From the NCBI GenBank assembly GCA_026708115.1, contig JAPOVL010000043.1, forward strand, positions 62,001 through 126,000: 64,000 bases of DNA, read 5' to 3'. This document shows, one piece after another, positions 1 through 7,916 of this stretch. Position 1 is the first letter of the stretch. The number at the start of each line of letters is the position of its first letter. This stretch comes from Chloroflexota bacterium. GTDB taxonomy: Bacteria > Chloroflexota > Anaerolineae > Aggregatilineales > Phototrophicaceae. A model generated the notes under the pieces. That model was not told the DNA's origin and searched no databases. It saw only the letters and a list, made by a program, of their open reading frames with translations. The position numbers and the translations under genes were made by a program.

Positions 1-7
1 CCGACTT

Positions 8-1447
8 CTATTTTGGATCGGAAAGGCGGCTCGCGCCCTCGATGGCGTAGAGCGTGGCCTTGTCCAATACGAAGACCAAGCGCAGGACCTGGCCCAGCTG
101 CAAAGCCTGTGGCGGGCTTTTCCAACGAAGTTCGCATGAAATGCCACCCTGTTTCAAGGGCAGACAATCCTCGAGCGCGCAGCCGGGCAAGCTTGAGCCA
201 GCGCCGTCGAGCAGGGCGGCGCGGATGCTGCCGCCGGCCGCGATGTGCGCGTTGACTGTGATGGTGTCCGCGTCCAGCCGCAGCGGGGCCGTCGCCAGAC
301 GCGCCGTTTGCCGTTTGTCACGCGGCGCGAGACCGGCGAAACGGTCGATATCCAGCGCCGCCAGATTGAGCGAACTTTCGCGCCAGTTGTTGTGCAGGCC
401 GTTACTGCCGCCGTAATAGATCAAGGTCTTTTCGCCGCGCACGATGGGGGCGGCGGCGTAAATGCAGCCGCAGTCGTATGCGCCGTCGGGATAATTGCCC
501 TGTCCGCGCGGGATCAAGGCTTGGCCGGGACAGATGCGCCGCCAGTTGACCGAGTCGGCGCTCCAGGCCAGCTCGGTATCAACCGTATCCCAATCGGCCG
601 CCTTTTGGTCGCCCTTGTGGAATATCGCCGGCAAGCCGATGTATAGACCGGCGTATTGAAGGATGGGCATGGAATAGATCTGATCGTGGGCATCGGCGCC
701 GCGCATGAGCTCGGCCGGCTGTGTCCAATGCAGGAAGTCCTCGCTTTCGCTGCGCAGGGCGGTGCGAAGGCCGTGATAGGGCCCCCGCGACCAGCCGCGC
801 GTGATACAGACATATTTGCCAAGCTCCGGCGACCAGATGGCGTTATTATGGGTATCGCCGACCGCATCGTGTTCGGGCCAGGGCACGGGCTGCGACCAGC
901 GCAGGCCATCGGCGGAGAAGCAGGACGCCATGCGCCCGGCCCGTGGATTGCGATGGGTGAACTTGTAGCGGCGGGCGGGATCGGGATCGCGCGGGTCTTT
1001 GAGCACGCCGCCGGCGTGGATGCCGTGCGTGGCGCGGCGCATGACGATGTTGTTGGCGCGCGAGCCTGCAAATTCGATCAAGCCCAGCGCCGGTTTTTCC
1101 CAATGGAGGCCATCCCGCGAGGTGGCGTAGAGCAGGCCTTCTTCGCGTTCGCCGCCGGTGTAGGGCGTCTGAGGGCGCTTTGCCAAAGGCGTCTCGACCG
1201 ACGCTTGGTCGACAATGAAGGACTTGTACCAACACTTGAACAGGCCTTCATCCTCGTCATAAATGACGCTGGGATAAACGTTGTCCAAGCGCGCCTCCCA
1301 GCGCTTGGGCGGATCCGCGAAAAAGTCTTCGCAGAAAAGCGGATTGCGCGCGCTCTTCTCGACCGGGCCTAGTTGGAGTTCGGCATGCTCGATGGTCGAA
1401 AAGTTGCGCGGGTCCAGCGCCAGCAAGGAGAGACTCGAGGTTGGCAT
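8..1447 (-). CDS. Beta-propeller glycosidase-like protein (GH32/GH43 fold)
   Basis: This 479-residue protein has the repeated blade pattern of five-bladed glycosidase propellers: YATSRDGLHW (about 107-116), FSADGLRWSQP (177-187), and later SEDFLHW and SADSVNW, in a propeller of roughly residues 57-370. A C-terminal beta-sandwich (about 385-470) resembles the accessory domain that follows GH32-type propellers. There is no signal peptide, so it should act inside the cell, probably on imported oligosaccharides. Many proteins of this kind are annotated as glycosyl hydrolases without a known substrate, and I cannot assign catalytic residues with confidence. It is the last gene of the minus-strand block and is separated from its upstream neighbour by 423 bp of repeats, so it may have its own promoter. 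Confidence 0.6.
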   Translation of the reverse strand: MPTSSLSLLALDPRNFSTIEHAELQLGPVEKSARNPLFCEDFFADPPKRWEARLDNVYPSVIYDEDEGLFKCWYKSFIVDQASVETPLAKRPQTPYTGGEREEGLLYATSRDGLHWEKPALGLIEFAGSRANNIVMRRATHGIHAGGVLKDPRDPDPARRYKFTHRNPRAGRMASCFSADGLRWSQPVPWPEHDAVGDTHNNAIWSPELGKYVCITRGWSRGPYHGLRTALRSESEDFLHWTQPAELMRGADAHDQIYSMPILQYAGLYIGLPAIFHKGDQKAADWDTVDTELAWSADSVNWRRICPGQALIPRGQGNYPDGAYDCGCIYAAAPIVRGEKTLIYYGGSNGLHNNWRESSLNLAALDIDRFAGLAPRDKRQTARLATAPLRLDADTITVNAHIAAGGSIRAALLDGAGSSLPGCALEDCLPLKQGGISCELRWKSPPQALQLGQVLRLVFVLDKATLYAIEGASRLSDPK

Positions 1448-1545
1448 TCATTCCCTTTCTTCAGGCGTCATTGATGTCGCACGCCATTTACGCGCTGCGA
1501 CCTCAGTATGTGCAAGCAAGTCACAAAAAGAAAGGCGATCCTCGT

Positions 1546-1570
1546 AGGGGCGACCCGTCGGGTCGCCCCT
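1546..1570. repeat. Perfect 11-bp-arm hairpin of the GTAGGGGCGAC repeat family
   Basis: The arms AGGGGCGACCC and GGGTCGCCCCT are perfectly complementary around a 3-nt loop. The same GTAGGGGCGAC motif recurs as partial copies near 3240-3254, 6283-6355, 31182 and 54982. There is no T-run, so it is a repetitive extragenic palindrome rather than a classical terminator. It lies in the 423-bp gap between the glycosidase-like gene and the first ADP-ribosylglycohydrolase gene. Confidence 0.75.
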
Positions 1571-1593
1571 GTTTACGTTGCGGGCAGCCAACC

Positions 1594-1672
1594 CCTCCCC
1601 CCGGCCCGTATCCCCCCTCAATCCCCCCGCTAAGCGGGGGGCGGAAACCCCGAGGCATCAGGGAGGGGGAGC
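1594..1672. repeat. C/G-rich intergenic palindromic element
   Basis: A run of CCCCTCCCC and GGGAGGGGGAG blocks contains an inner hairpin at 1623-1641 (CCCCCCGC-TAA-GCGGGGGG). The half-motif GAGGCATCAGGGAGGGGG here is the reverse complement of the core seen at 46546-46571 and 55040-55067, which places it in the same dispersed family. Confidence 0.65.
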
Positions 1673-1747
1673 TAAACATAGCGGGATGCAAGGTATGTTG
1701 CGTGGGCGGCGGCATTGTCGCGCGTATGTCTACATAGTTCATCTGCA

Positions 1748-1850
1748 TGTTGTGGTTTGGGTCGCCAAATGGTGTTCTTTTGTTGCTGTCGGACGCGCAT
1801 TTGCGTACATTTAGATCACCACAATTGAGTACGGGACAAGCCTTGCAAAC
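1748..1850. repeat. Duplicated 3' flank, copy 1
   Basis: About 103 bp immediately beyond the end of the first ADP-ribosylglycohydrolase gene align without obvious length change to 3268-3370, beyond the end of the second paralogue. Shared landmarks are TGTTGTGGT, GTGTT followed by a T-rich stretch, AATTGAGT and GGACAAGCCTT. The gene and its 3' flank were therefore duplicated as a unit. The GGACAAGCCTT end also terminates the dispersed repeats at 35777 and 54994. Confidence 0.65.
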
Positions 1851-1870
1851 TCGAGACGAATGTGAATCAG

Positions 1871-3175
1871 CTAGTCACCCGCCAGGACCTTCCCTGCCAG
1901 CGCGGTGAAGCGATCGACCATATCGTCGATGGCAAATGACTCTGTGCCGATGATGAAGGAATGCGCCTTGTTGTTGAAGTTGCGCGTCCAATGCTCGGGG
2001 ATGGCGTCTTTTCCATAGGCGGCGCCGAAGATGCTGCCGGCGCTGGCGGCGGTGCAGTCGTTGTCCATGCCCATGGCGACTGTCTCGCCGATGACCTTGG
2101 TGAAGTCGTCGCCGCCGATGCTGAGCCCCCAGATGGTCAGGGCGACGTTGTTGATGGTGTGAACCAGGTGCATGCCGGCGTAGCGCTCGTCGGCGGCGGC
2201 GCGGGCGGCGCGATAATCATTGATGTGGCCGGCCGCGTCCAAAGCCCAGCGCACTTCCCGCGCCAGGGCGCAATCGGCCGGGATTTCGCTCAAGCCGGCT
2301 TGCAGCGCAGCCATAGGATCGCCCAGGGCGAAGGCGGCAGCGATGACGGCGGAGAAATACATCGCGCCGTAGATGCCGTTGCGGCGGCTGGAGATGGTGG
2401 CATTGCGCCAGGAAAACTCAGCCGCTTTTTCGGGATAGCCGGGCGCGGCATAGCCCCAGGGGTCGGACTGGATATCACCGATGATCCAGAACTGGGTGGG
2501 ATTGTCAACTATCGCCGCTTCCCGCGCTGGCACGCCGGCTTGCAGATTACCGAGCACGGGCGACGCTGGCGAGACGGGCAAATACTTGACCCAGGCAGCG
2601 CCGACATCGTCTACCGTGAAGTCCAGTCCGTAATCCTCCAGGATCAGCAGGCCCAGCTGCGTGTAGATGAGGTCGTCATCGGTGGGCACGCCGTCCATTT
2701 TGGAGGGGGTGAAGGCATCGCGCCGGCTCGTCTCGTATTTGAATTCAAAGGGCCGCTCCGCCTCGCTCCAATAATCGATGGGCGGGAAGGCATCGCCCAG
2801 GTAGGCCGCCCAACGCTCCATTTTGTCCGGCTCCCACAGTTCGACGATTGAGCCGAGCACATTGCCGGCGCAGCGCCCCAGCCAGGCGCCCTCGAGGCGA
2901 TCGCGGTACTCAGCCTCCGGCAGTCCGGTCCAGTATCGGCGCGGACCGCCCGGCCGCAGCGCGCGAATGCCTTCCAGATCCTCCGGCTCGGCGGCGCGCA
3001 GAGCGGGGTCATCGGGCAGGGCGCGCAGCTCGGCCAGCTTCTCGGCGAGCAAGGACTTGATTTCCGCCATCTTTTCCGCGAGGCCGGGGGCGCCCGTTTC
3101 CGCCTTTAACTGCGCCCAGACATTGACCGCGCGCTCCAGGTCTTGCAGAGGTTCGGGGTAGTTGTACGGTTTCAT
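1871..3175 (-). CDS. ADP-ribosylglycohydrolase-like protein, array copy 1
   Basis: This 434-residue protein has an ADP-ribosylglycohydrolase (DraG/ARH) fold. An N-terminal helical extension of about 85 residues is not part of the usual ~300-residue domain. Metal-site motifs follow: GAWLGRCAGNVLGS (96-109, replacing the usual GDALG), TDDD (165-168), and MDNDCTAA (370-377, replacing GGDTDT but keeping both aspartates). The family hydrolyses N-ribosyl bonds using two Mg ions; the substrate here is unknown. I chose the second in-frame ATG because GGAGA lies 5 nt upstream of it, as in the next paralogue. No signal peptide. First to be distal in an array of four same-strand paralogues, with a duplicated 3' flank. 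Confidence 0.8.
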   Translation of the reverse strand: MKPYNYPEPLQDLERAVNVWAQLKAETGAPGLAEKMAEIKSLLAEKLAELRALPDDPALRAAEPEDLEGIRALRPGGPRRYWTGLPEAEYRDRLEGAWLGRCAGNVLGSIVELWEPDKMERWAAYLGDAFPPIDYWSEAERPFEFKYETSRRDAFTPSKMDGVPTDDDLIYTQLGLLILEDYGLDFTVDDVGAAWVKYLPVSPASPVLGNLQAGVPAREAAIVDNPTQFWIIGDIQSDPWGYAAPGYPEKAAEFSWRNATISSRRNGIYGAMYFSAVIAAAFALGDPMAALQAGLSEIPADCALAREVRWALDAAGHINDYRAARAAADERYAGMHLVHTINNVALTIWGLSIGGDDFTKVIGETVAMGMDNDCTAASAGSIFGAAYGKDAIPEHWTRNFNNKAHSFIIGTESFAIDDMVDRFTALAGKVLAGD

Positions 3176-3267
3176 GGGTATCTCCATCACGTAGTACTCG
3201 GTCTGGCGGGCGACCTGATAGGTAGCGTAGACACTGACCGCCGGTCGCCCCTACATATCTTGTCTTT

Positions 3268-3370
3268 ATGTTGTGGTGTGGGTGGCCGAATAGTGTTATT
3301 TTCTTGTTGCGAGCCAGCATTCGCGCCCATATTTGCACCGCAAATTGAGTGGCGGACAAGCCTTAGAAAC
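3268..3370. repeat. Duplicated 3' flank, copy 2
   Basis: This is the counterpart of 1748-1850, in the same position relative to the second ADP-ribosylglycohydrolase gene. It also ends in GGACAAGCCTT. A partial GTAGGGGCGAC repeat (3240-3254) lies beside it. Confidence 0.65.
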
Positions 3371-3389
3371 ACAAGCCGGACGCGGATCA

Positions 3390-4700
3390 TTAGTCCCCGG
3401 ACAGCACCGTCTTGGCAAGGGCAGTGAAGCGATCAACCATATCATCGAGGGCGAATTTCTCCACGCCGATGATGTAGGAGTAGACCTTGTTGTTGAAGTT
3501 CCTGGTCCAATGCTCGGGGATGGCGCCTGCCCCATAGGCGGCGCCGAAGATGCTGCCGGCGGTGGCGGCGGTGCAGTCATTGTCCAAGCCCATGGCCACC
3601 GTCTCGCCGATCACTTTGGTGTAATCATCGCCACCGACTTTGAGCCCCCAAACAGTCAGCACAGCGTTGTTGATGGTGTGAATTCTGTGCATGCCGGCGT
3701 AGCGGCTGTCGACGGCCGTGCGCGCCCCGCGATAGTCATTGATAACGTCGGCTGTGTCCAGCGCCCAGCGCAGTTCGCGCGCCAGCAAGCAATCGGCTGG
3801 AATCTCGAGCAAGCCGGCTTCCAGCGCTTTGAGCGGATCGCCCAAGGCGAAGGCGGCCGAGATAACGGCGGAGAAGTACATGGCGCCGTAGATGCCGTTT
3901 CGCCGGTGACTGATGGTGGCATCGCGCCAAGCGAACTGGGCGGCTTTTTCGGGATAGCCGGGGGCGGCATAGCCCCAGGGATCAGAGCGAATATCGGCGC
4001 CGATCCAAAACATGAAGGGATTGTCGACGACAGCCGCTTGGGCGGGCGACAGTCCCGCGCGCAGATTCTTCAAGGCGACGCCTTCCGCAGTTGCCGCGTG
4101 CGGCAAATATTTCACCCAGGCAGCGCCGATGTCGTCCAAGGTAAAATCGGGTCCGTAGTCTTCCAGGATGAGCATACCCAGTTGCGTGTAGATGATGTCG
4201 TCATCGGTGGGGACGCCGTCCATCTTTGACAGTGTGAAGGTCTCGCGGAGGCTCGTCCGATACTTGAGATCTTGCGGACGTTCCGCCTCGGTCCAATAAT
4301 CAGTGGGCGGGAAGGCATCGCCCAGATAAGCCGCCCAGCGCTCCATCTTTTCGATCTCCCAGCATTCGACGATGGACCCCAGAACACAGCCGGCGAACCG
4401 GCCCATAATCGCGCCTTCCAGCCGATTGCGGAAGGTCCCCTCCGGCAGCTCTGTCCAATAGCGGCGGGGGCCATGCGGGCGCAAGGCGCGGATCCCGGAC
4501 AAGTCATCCGGTTCGGCCGCGCGCAAGGCGGGGTCCTCGGGCAATGCGCGCAACTCGGCGAGTTTGTCGGCGATCACGGATTTGATTTCGGCCATTTTAT
4601 CCGCCACGCCAGCGGCGCCGGCTTCGGTTTTGAGCTGCGCCCAGAGGTTGATTGACCGGTCCAGGTCTTCCAATGGCTCGGGGTATTCATAAATCGACAT
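3390..4700 (-). CDS. ADP-ribosylglycohydrolase-like protein, array copy 2
   Basis: A 436-residue paralogue of copy 1, collinear over its whole length. It has the N-terminal helical extension (MSIYEYPEPLEDLDRS onward), GAIMGRFAGCVLGS in place of GDALG, GVPTDDDIIYT, the RSDPWGYAAPGYPEKAA segment and LDNDCTAATAGSI. The start is the ATG 5 nt after GGAGA, two codons inside the longest frame. Its nearest relative in the window is copy 1, with which it shares wording such as YEYPEP and AEIKS and the 3' flank. Both metal-binding aspartate motifs are intact, so there is no sign of decay. Probably cytoplasmic, acting on an N-ribosyl compound. Confidence 0.8.
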   Translation of the reverse strand: MSIYEYPEPLEDLDRSINLWAQLKTEAGAAGVADKMAEIKSVIADKLAELRALPEDPALRAAEPDDLSGIRALRPHGPRRYWTELPEGTFRNRLEGAIMGRFAGCVLGSIVECWEIEKMERWAAYLGDAFPPTDYWTEAERPQDLKYRTSLRETFTLSKMDGVPTDDDIIYTQLGMLILEDYGPDFTLDDIGAAWVKYLPHAATAEGVALKNLRAGLSPAQAAVVDNPFMFWIGADIRSDPWGYAAPGYPEKAAQFAWRDATISHRRNGIYGAMYFSAVISAAFALGDPLKALEAGLLEIPADCLLARELRWALDTADVINDYRGARTAVDSRYAGMHRIHTINNAVLTVWGLKVGGDDYTKVIGETVAMGLDNDCTAATAGSIFGAAYGAGAIPEHWTRNFNNKVYSYIIGVEKFALDDMVDRFTALAKTVLSGD

Positions 4701-4920
4701 CGGCATCTCCTGATCTATTCATTGCTTGTTCACCTTAATCCGCGCATCCGCAGCAAAACTTGGGCGAGCCGGCGGCTCGCCCGCACAACGTTTGGCATTT
4801 TGGCGAGCCAGCTCGTTGCCCGGGCAACAGCTTTTAGCCCGGCCTAGTCGACGGCTGTGGGGGATTTGTGTTCGCGATTCCGCCCGCAATACTCCGCCGC
4901 AGCGCATGCGGAAACCAACC

Positions 4921-6228
4921 CTAACCGCCCGCCATGACTTTCTCCGCCTGGACGACAAAGCGATCCAAGACGTCGTCAATGGCAAAGGTCGATTGGTGAT
5001 ACAAGAAGGTATGGACCTTGTTGTTGAAGTTCTTGTACCAGTGCTTGGGGATGGCGCTTTTGCCATAGACCGCGCCCCAGATGCTGCCAGCGGTGGCGGC
5101 GGTGCAGTCGTTGTCCTTGCCCATGGCGACGGTTTCGCCGATGACCTTGGTGTAGTCGTCGCCGCCGATGGTCAAGCCCCAAACAGTGAGAACGGTGTTG
5201 TTGATGGCGTGGGCCCCGCCCATGACTGTGTAACGCTCCTCGATGGCGGCGGCGGCATCGAGGTAATTGGCGATCTGCGGCGCCATATCCAGCGCCCAGC
5301 GGGTCTCGCGCGCCAGCAGACAGTCGGCCGGTATCTCTTCCAGGCCGATTTCTAAAGCCTCGACCGTATTGTCCACGGCGAAGGCGGCTGAAATCGCGGC
5401 CGAGAAGAACATGGCGGCGTAGATGCCGTTGCGCCGGTGGCTGACGTAGGCATCGCGATAGGCGAACTCGGCCGCTTTCTCTGGCCAGCCGGGCGCGGCA
5501 TAACCCCAGGGATCCGAGCGAATGTCAGCGCCGATCCAGTTCAGAAAGCAGTTATCGACCTCGGCCGCTTGCATCGGCGGCACGCCCTTGCGCAGATTGT
5601 CCAGCGCGATGCCCTCAGCAGTGAAGGCGAAAGGCAGATACTTGATCCAAGCTTCGCCCAATTGGTCGGTGCTGAAATCAATTCCGTATTCTTCCAGGAT
5701 CATCAAACCGAGCAGCGTGTAGTTGAGGTCGTCATCGGTGGGCACGCCGTCCATCTTGGCGGGCGTGAAATCTTCGCGCAGGCTGGTCTGATACTTTTTC
5801 ATGTGCGGCTGTTCGGCGACGCTCCAATAGTCGACCAGCGGGTATTCGTCGCCGAGGTATTGCGCCCATTGCTCCATCCGCTCCACGGTCCAGCCCTCGA
5901 CGATGGAGCCGAGAGTGCAGCCGGCGCAGCGCCCCAGCCAGGAGCCTTCCAGGCGCTCATCAAAGTCGTCGGAAAGGCCCGTCCAGATCCGGCGGCGGCC
6001 ATCGGGTCGCAGGCTGCGGATCGTCTCCAGATCGTCGGGTTCCGCCTGTGCCAATTGAGCATCGTTGGCCAAGGCGTCCAACTCCGCCACCTTCTGCTTG
6101 AGCAGGGCTTCGATTTCGGCTACTTTTTCGGCGACGCCGCTGGCGCCGAATTCGACCTTTTGCTGGGCGTAGGCGTTGATCTGCCGTTCCCAGGCCGCCA
6201 CTTTGTCCGGGTATTCGAAAAGTCGCAT
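4921..6228 (-). CDS. ADP-ribosylglycohydrolase-like protein, array copy 3
   Basis: A 435-residue paralogue starting MRLFEYPDKVAAW, with AGGAG six bases upstream of the ATG. It has the same domain order: helical N-terminus, GSWLGRCAGCTLGS, GVPTDDDLNYT, RSDPWGYAAPGWPEKAA, SHRRNGIYAAM, and KDNDCTAATAGSIWGA. It is closer to copy 4 than to copies 1 and 2, sharing for example KVEFGA, the CTLGSIVEGW wording and AFTAEGIALDNLR. The gap downstream to copy 2 is about 220 bp with no recognisable gene. All expected metal ligands are present. Confidence 0.8.
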   Translation of the reverse strand: MRLFEYPDKVAAWERQINAYAQQKVEFGASGVAEKVAEIEALLKQKVAELDALANDAQLAQAEPDDLETIRSLRPDGRRRIWTGLSDDFDERLEGSWLGRCAGCTLGSIVEGWTVERMEQWAQYLGDEYPLVDYWSVAEQPHMKKYQTSLREDFTPAKMDGVPTDDDLNYTLLGLMILEEYGIDFSTDQLGEAWIKYLPFAFTAEGIALDNLRKGVPPMQAAEVDNCFLNWIGADIRSDPWGYAAPGWPEKAAEFAYRDAYVSHRRNGIYAAMFFSAAISAAFAVDNTVEALEIGLEEIPADCLLARETRWALDMAPQIANYLDAAAAIEERYTVMGGAHAINNTVLTVWGLTIGGDDYTKVIGETVAMGKDNDCTAATAGSIWGAVYGKSAIPKHWYKNFNNKVHTFLYHQSTFAIDDVLDRFVVQAEKVMAGG

Positions 6229-6282
6229 GGTTTTCTCCTGTCTTATGCCTGACTACTGATTGCGGAAATAGGGAGGATAGTC

Positions 6283-6355
6283 GTAGGGGCGACATATCAA
6301 GTCGCCCGAATACACATCCACCTGTTACGGCGGACGACCAGGTTGGCCGCCCCTA
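6283..6355. repeat. GTAGGGGCGAC-type inverted repeat
   Basis: An outer arm TAGGGGCGAC and a distal GCCGCCCCTA enclose an inner GTCGCCC copy. This is a larger and imperfect version of the palindrome at 1546-1570. It fills most of the gap between array copies 3 and 4. Confidence 0.5.
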
Positions 6356-6365
6356 GAAATTCTTA

Positions 6366-7670
6366 TTATGTCGCAAAAACCCGTTCCGCTTGCGCGACGA
6401 AGCGGTCAACCACGTCGTCGAGGGCGAATGTCGGATGCCCATTCAGGTAGCAATGAATCTTGTTGTTGAAATTGCGGGTCCAGTGTTCGGGGATGGCGCC
6501 CGCCCCATAGACAGCGCCGAAGATGCTGCCGGCGGTGGCGGCGGTGCAGTCGTTGTCCTGGCCCATGGCGACCGTCTCGCCGATGACTTTGGTGTAGTCA
6601 TCGCCGCCGACAGCCAAGCCCCAGATCGTCAAGGCGTTATTTTGGAAGGAATGCGACTTCCACATACCGGGATAGCGTTCTTCACAGAGGGCGGCGGCGT
6701 CTTTGTAACCCGAGATAGAGGGCGCTTTATCAAGGGCCCAGCGGATTTCCCGCGCGGTGATGCTGTCGGCCGGAATCTCTTCCAGGGCGATCTGGAGCGC
6801 GTCCATCGGATCATCAACGGCGAAGGCGGCTGAAATCGCGGCCGAGAAATACATGGCGGCGTAGACGCCGTTGCGCCGATGGCTGATGGTTGCGTCGCGC
6901 CAGGCGAATTCGGCCGCTTTTTCCGGCCATCCGGGCGCGGCGTAGCCCCAGGGGTCGGAGCGGATATCAGCGCCGATCCAGTTGAGGCAGGGATTATTGA
7001 GCGCGCCGGCTTGCATGGCCGGCACGCCCGCGCGCAGATTGTCAAGCGCGATGCCCTCGGCAGTGAAAGCGAAGGGCAGGTATTTCACCCAGGCTGCGCC
7101 CATGTCGTCGACAGTGAAGTCGGGTCCGTATTCTTCCAGGACCAAGAGACCGAGCAGCGTGTAGTTGAGGTCGTCATCGGAGGGGACGCCATTCATCTTC
7201 GCTGGCGTGTAATCGTGGCGCACGCTCATCTTCAAGCGGGGCAAATGCGGCTGTTCGGCCTGGCTCCAGTAATCGACCAAGGGGAATGGGTCGCCGAGGT
7301 AGGCGGCCCAGCGCTCCATCCGGTCGACTTTCCAGCCTTCGACGATGGAGCCGAGGGTGCAGCCGGCGCAGCGCGCCAGCCAGGCCCCTTCCAGGCGATC
7401 GCGGAAATTGTCGGGCAGCGATGTCAGCAAGCGGCGGCTGCCGGGCGGGCGCAAGGCGAGGATGGCGGGCAGATCGTCAGGTTCGGCTTTCGCCAGCTCA
7501 GGGTCATTGGGCAGCGCGTCCAGCTCCGCCACTTTCTGCCTCAGCAGGGCTTCGATCTCGGCGACTTTTTCCGCGACGCCGGGCGCGCCGAATTCGACCT
7601 TTTGCGTCGCGTAGCGGTTGATCGTGAGGTCCCAGCCTTCAACAAAGTCCGCATAATCAAACAGTTTCAT
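6366..7670 (-). CDS. ADP-ribosylglycohydrolase-like protein, array copy 4
   Basis: A 434-residue paralogue starting MKLFDYADFVEGW, with AGGAG about 6 nt upstream. Motifs are GAWLARCAGCTLGS, GVPSDDDLNYT (serine where the other copies have threonine), RSDPWGYAAPGWPEKAA, SHRRNGVYAAM and QDNDCTAATAGSIFGA. It is the first gene of the array in the direction of transcription. The stop codon of a short upstream open frame (7680-7799) overlaps its ribosome-binding site. The T-to-S change in the second metal motif is conservative. Substrate unknown. Confidence 0.8.
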   Translation of the reverse strand: MKLFDYADFVEGWDLTINRYATQKVEFGAPGVAEKVAEIEALLRQKVAELDALPNDPELAKAEPDDLPAILALRPPGSRRLLTSLPDNFRDRLEGAWLARCAGCTLGSIVEGWKVDRMERWAAYLGDPFPLVDYWSQAEQPHLPRLKMSVRHDYTPAKMNGVPSDDDLNYTLLGLLVLEEYGPDFTVDDMGAAWVKYLPFAFTAEGIALDNLRAGVPAMQAGALNNPCLNWIGADIRSDPWGYAAPGWPEKAAEFAWRDATISHRRNGVYAAMYFSAAISAAFAVDDPMDALQIALEEIPADSITAREIRWALDKAPSISGYKDAAALCEERYPGMWKSHSFQNNALTIWGLAVGGDDYTKVIGETVAMGQDNDCTAATAGSIFGAVYGAGAIPEHWTRNFNNKIHCYLNGHPTFALDDVVDRFVAQAERVFAT

Positions 7671-7679
7671 GGCATTCTC

Positions 7680-7799
7680 CTATTTCACCTCATTCAAATA
7701 GATGGCGTGTAAACCGAGGTCTTCATGACGGAAGTCCTCAAAATCAATACGGATTCGAATAGGACCGGGCAAGCGCGATCGCGTCTTTGGCGCCCCATG
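7680..7799 (-). pseudogene. Possible C-terminal gene remnant or short leader ORF
   Basis: The 246-bp gap upstream of array copy 4 contains a 39-codon open frame without an ATG. It ends RIRIDFEDFRHEDLGLHAIY plus a few residues, which reads like a genuine protein C-terminus rather than random sequence. Its TAG stop abuts the AGGAG of copy 4, a geometry typical of coupled genes. It could be the tail of a deleted upstream gene or a short ORF starting at TTG. I do not recognise the family. Confidence 0.25.
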
Positions 7800-7916
7800 T
7801 CACCAAGCGATTGTAACCATTTTCGCGAGGCGAGTCACTGTTTTCCCGCATAAGAAGCGAACAATTGCGACACTTTGACAAATTTGCTAGACAAAGAAAG
7901 AGATGCCGAGCCGTCA

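Noticed and set aside
1961..2851. Long plus-strand open frame antisense to array copy 1, with similar ones at 3333-4229, 5437-6252 and 6879-7712
   Set aside because: All are glycine- and valine-rich shadow frames opposite the conserved ADP-ribosylglycohydrolase genes. They mirror each other because the genes on the other strand are paralogues.
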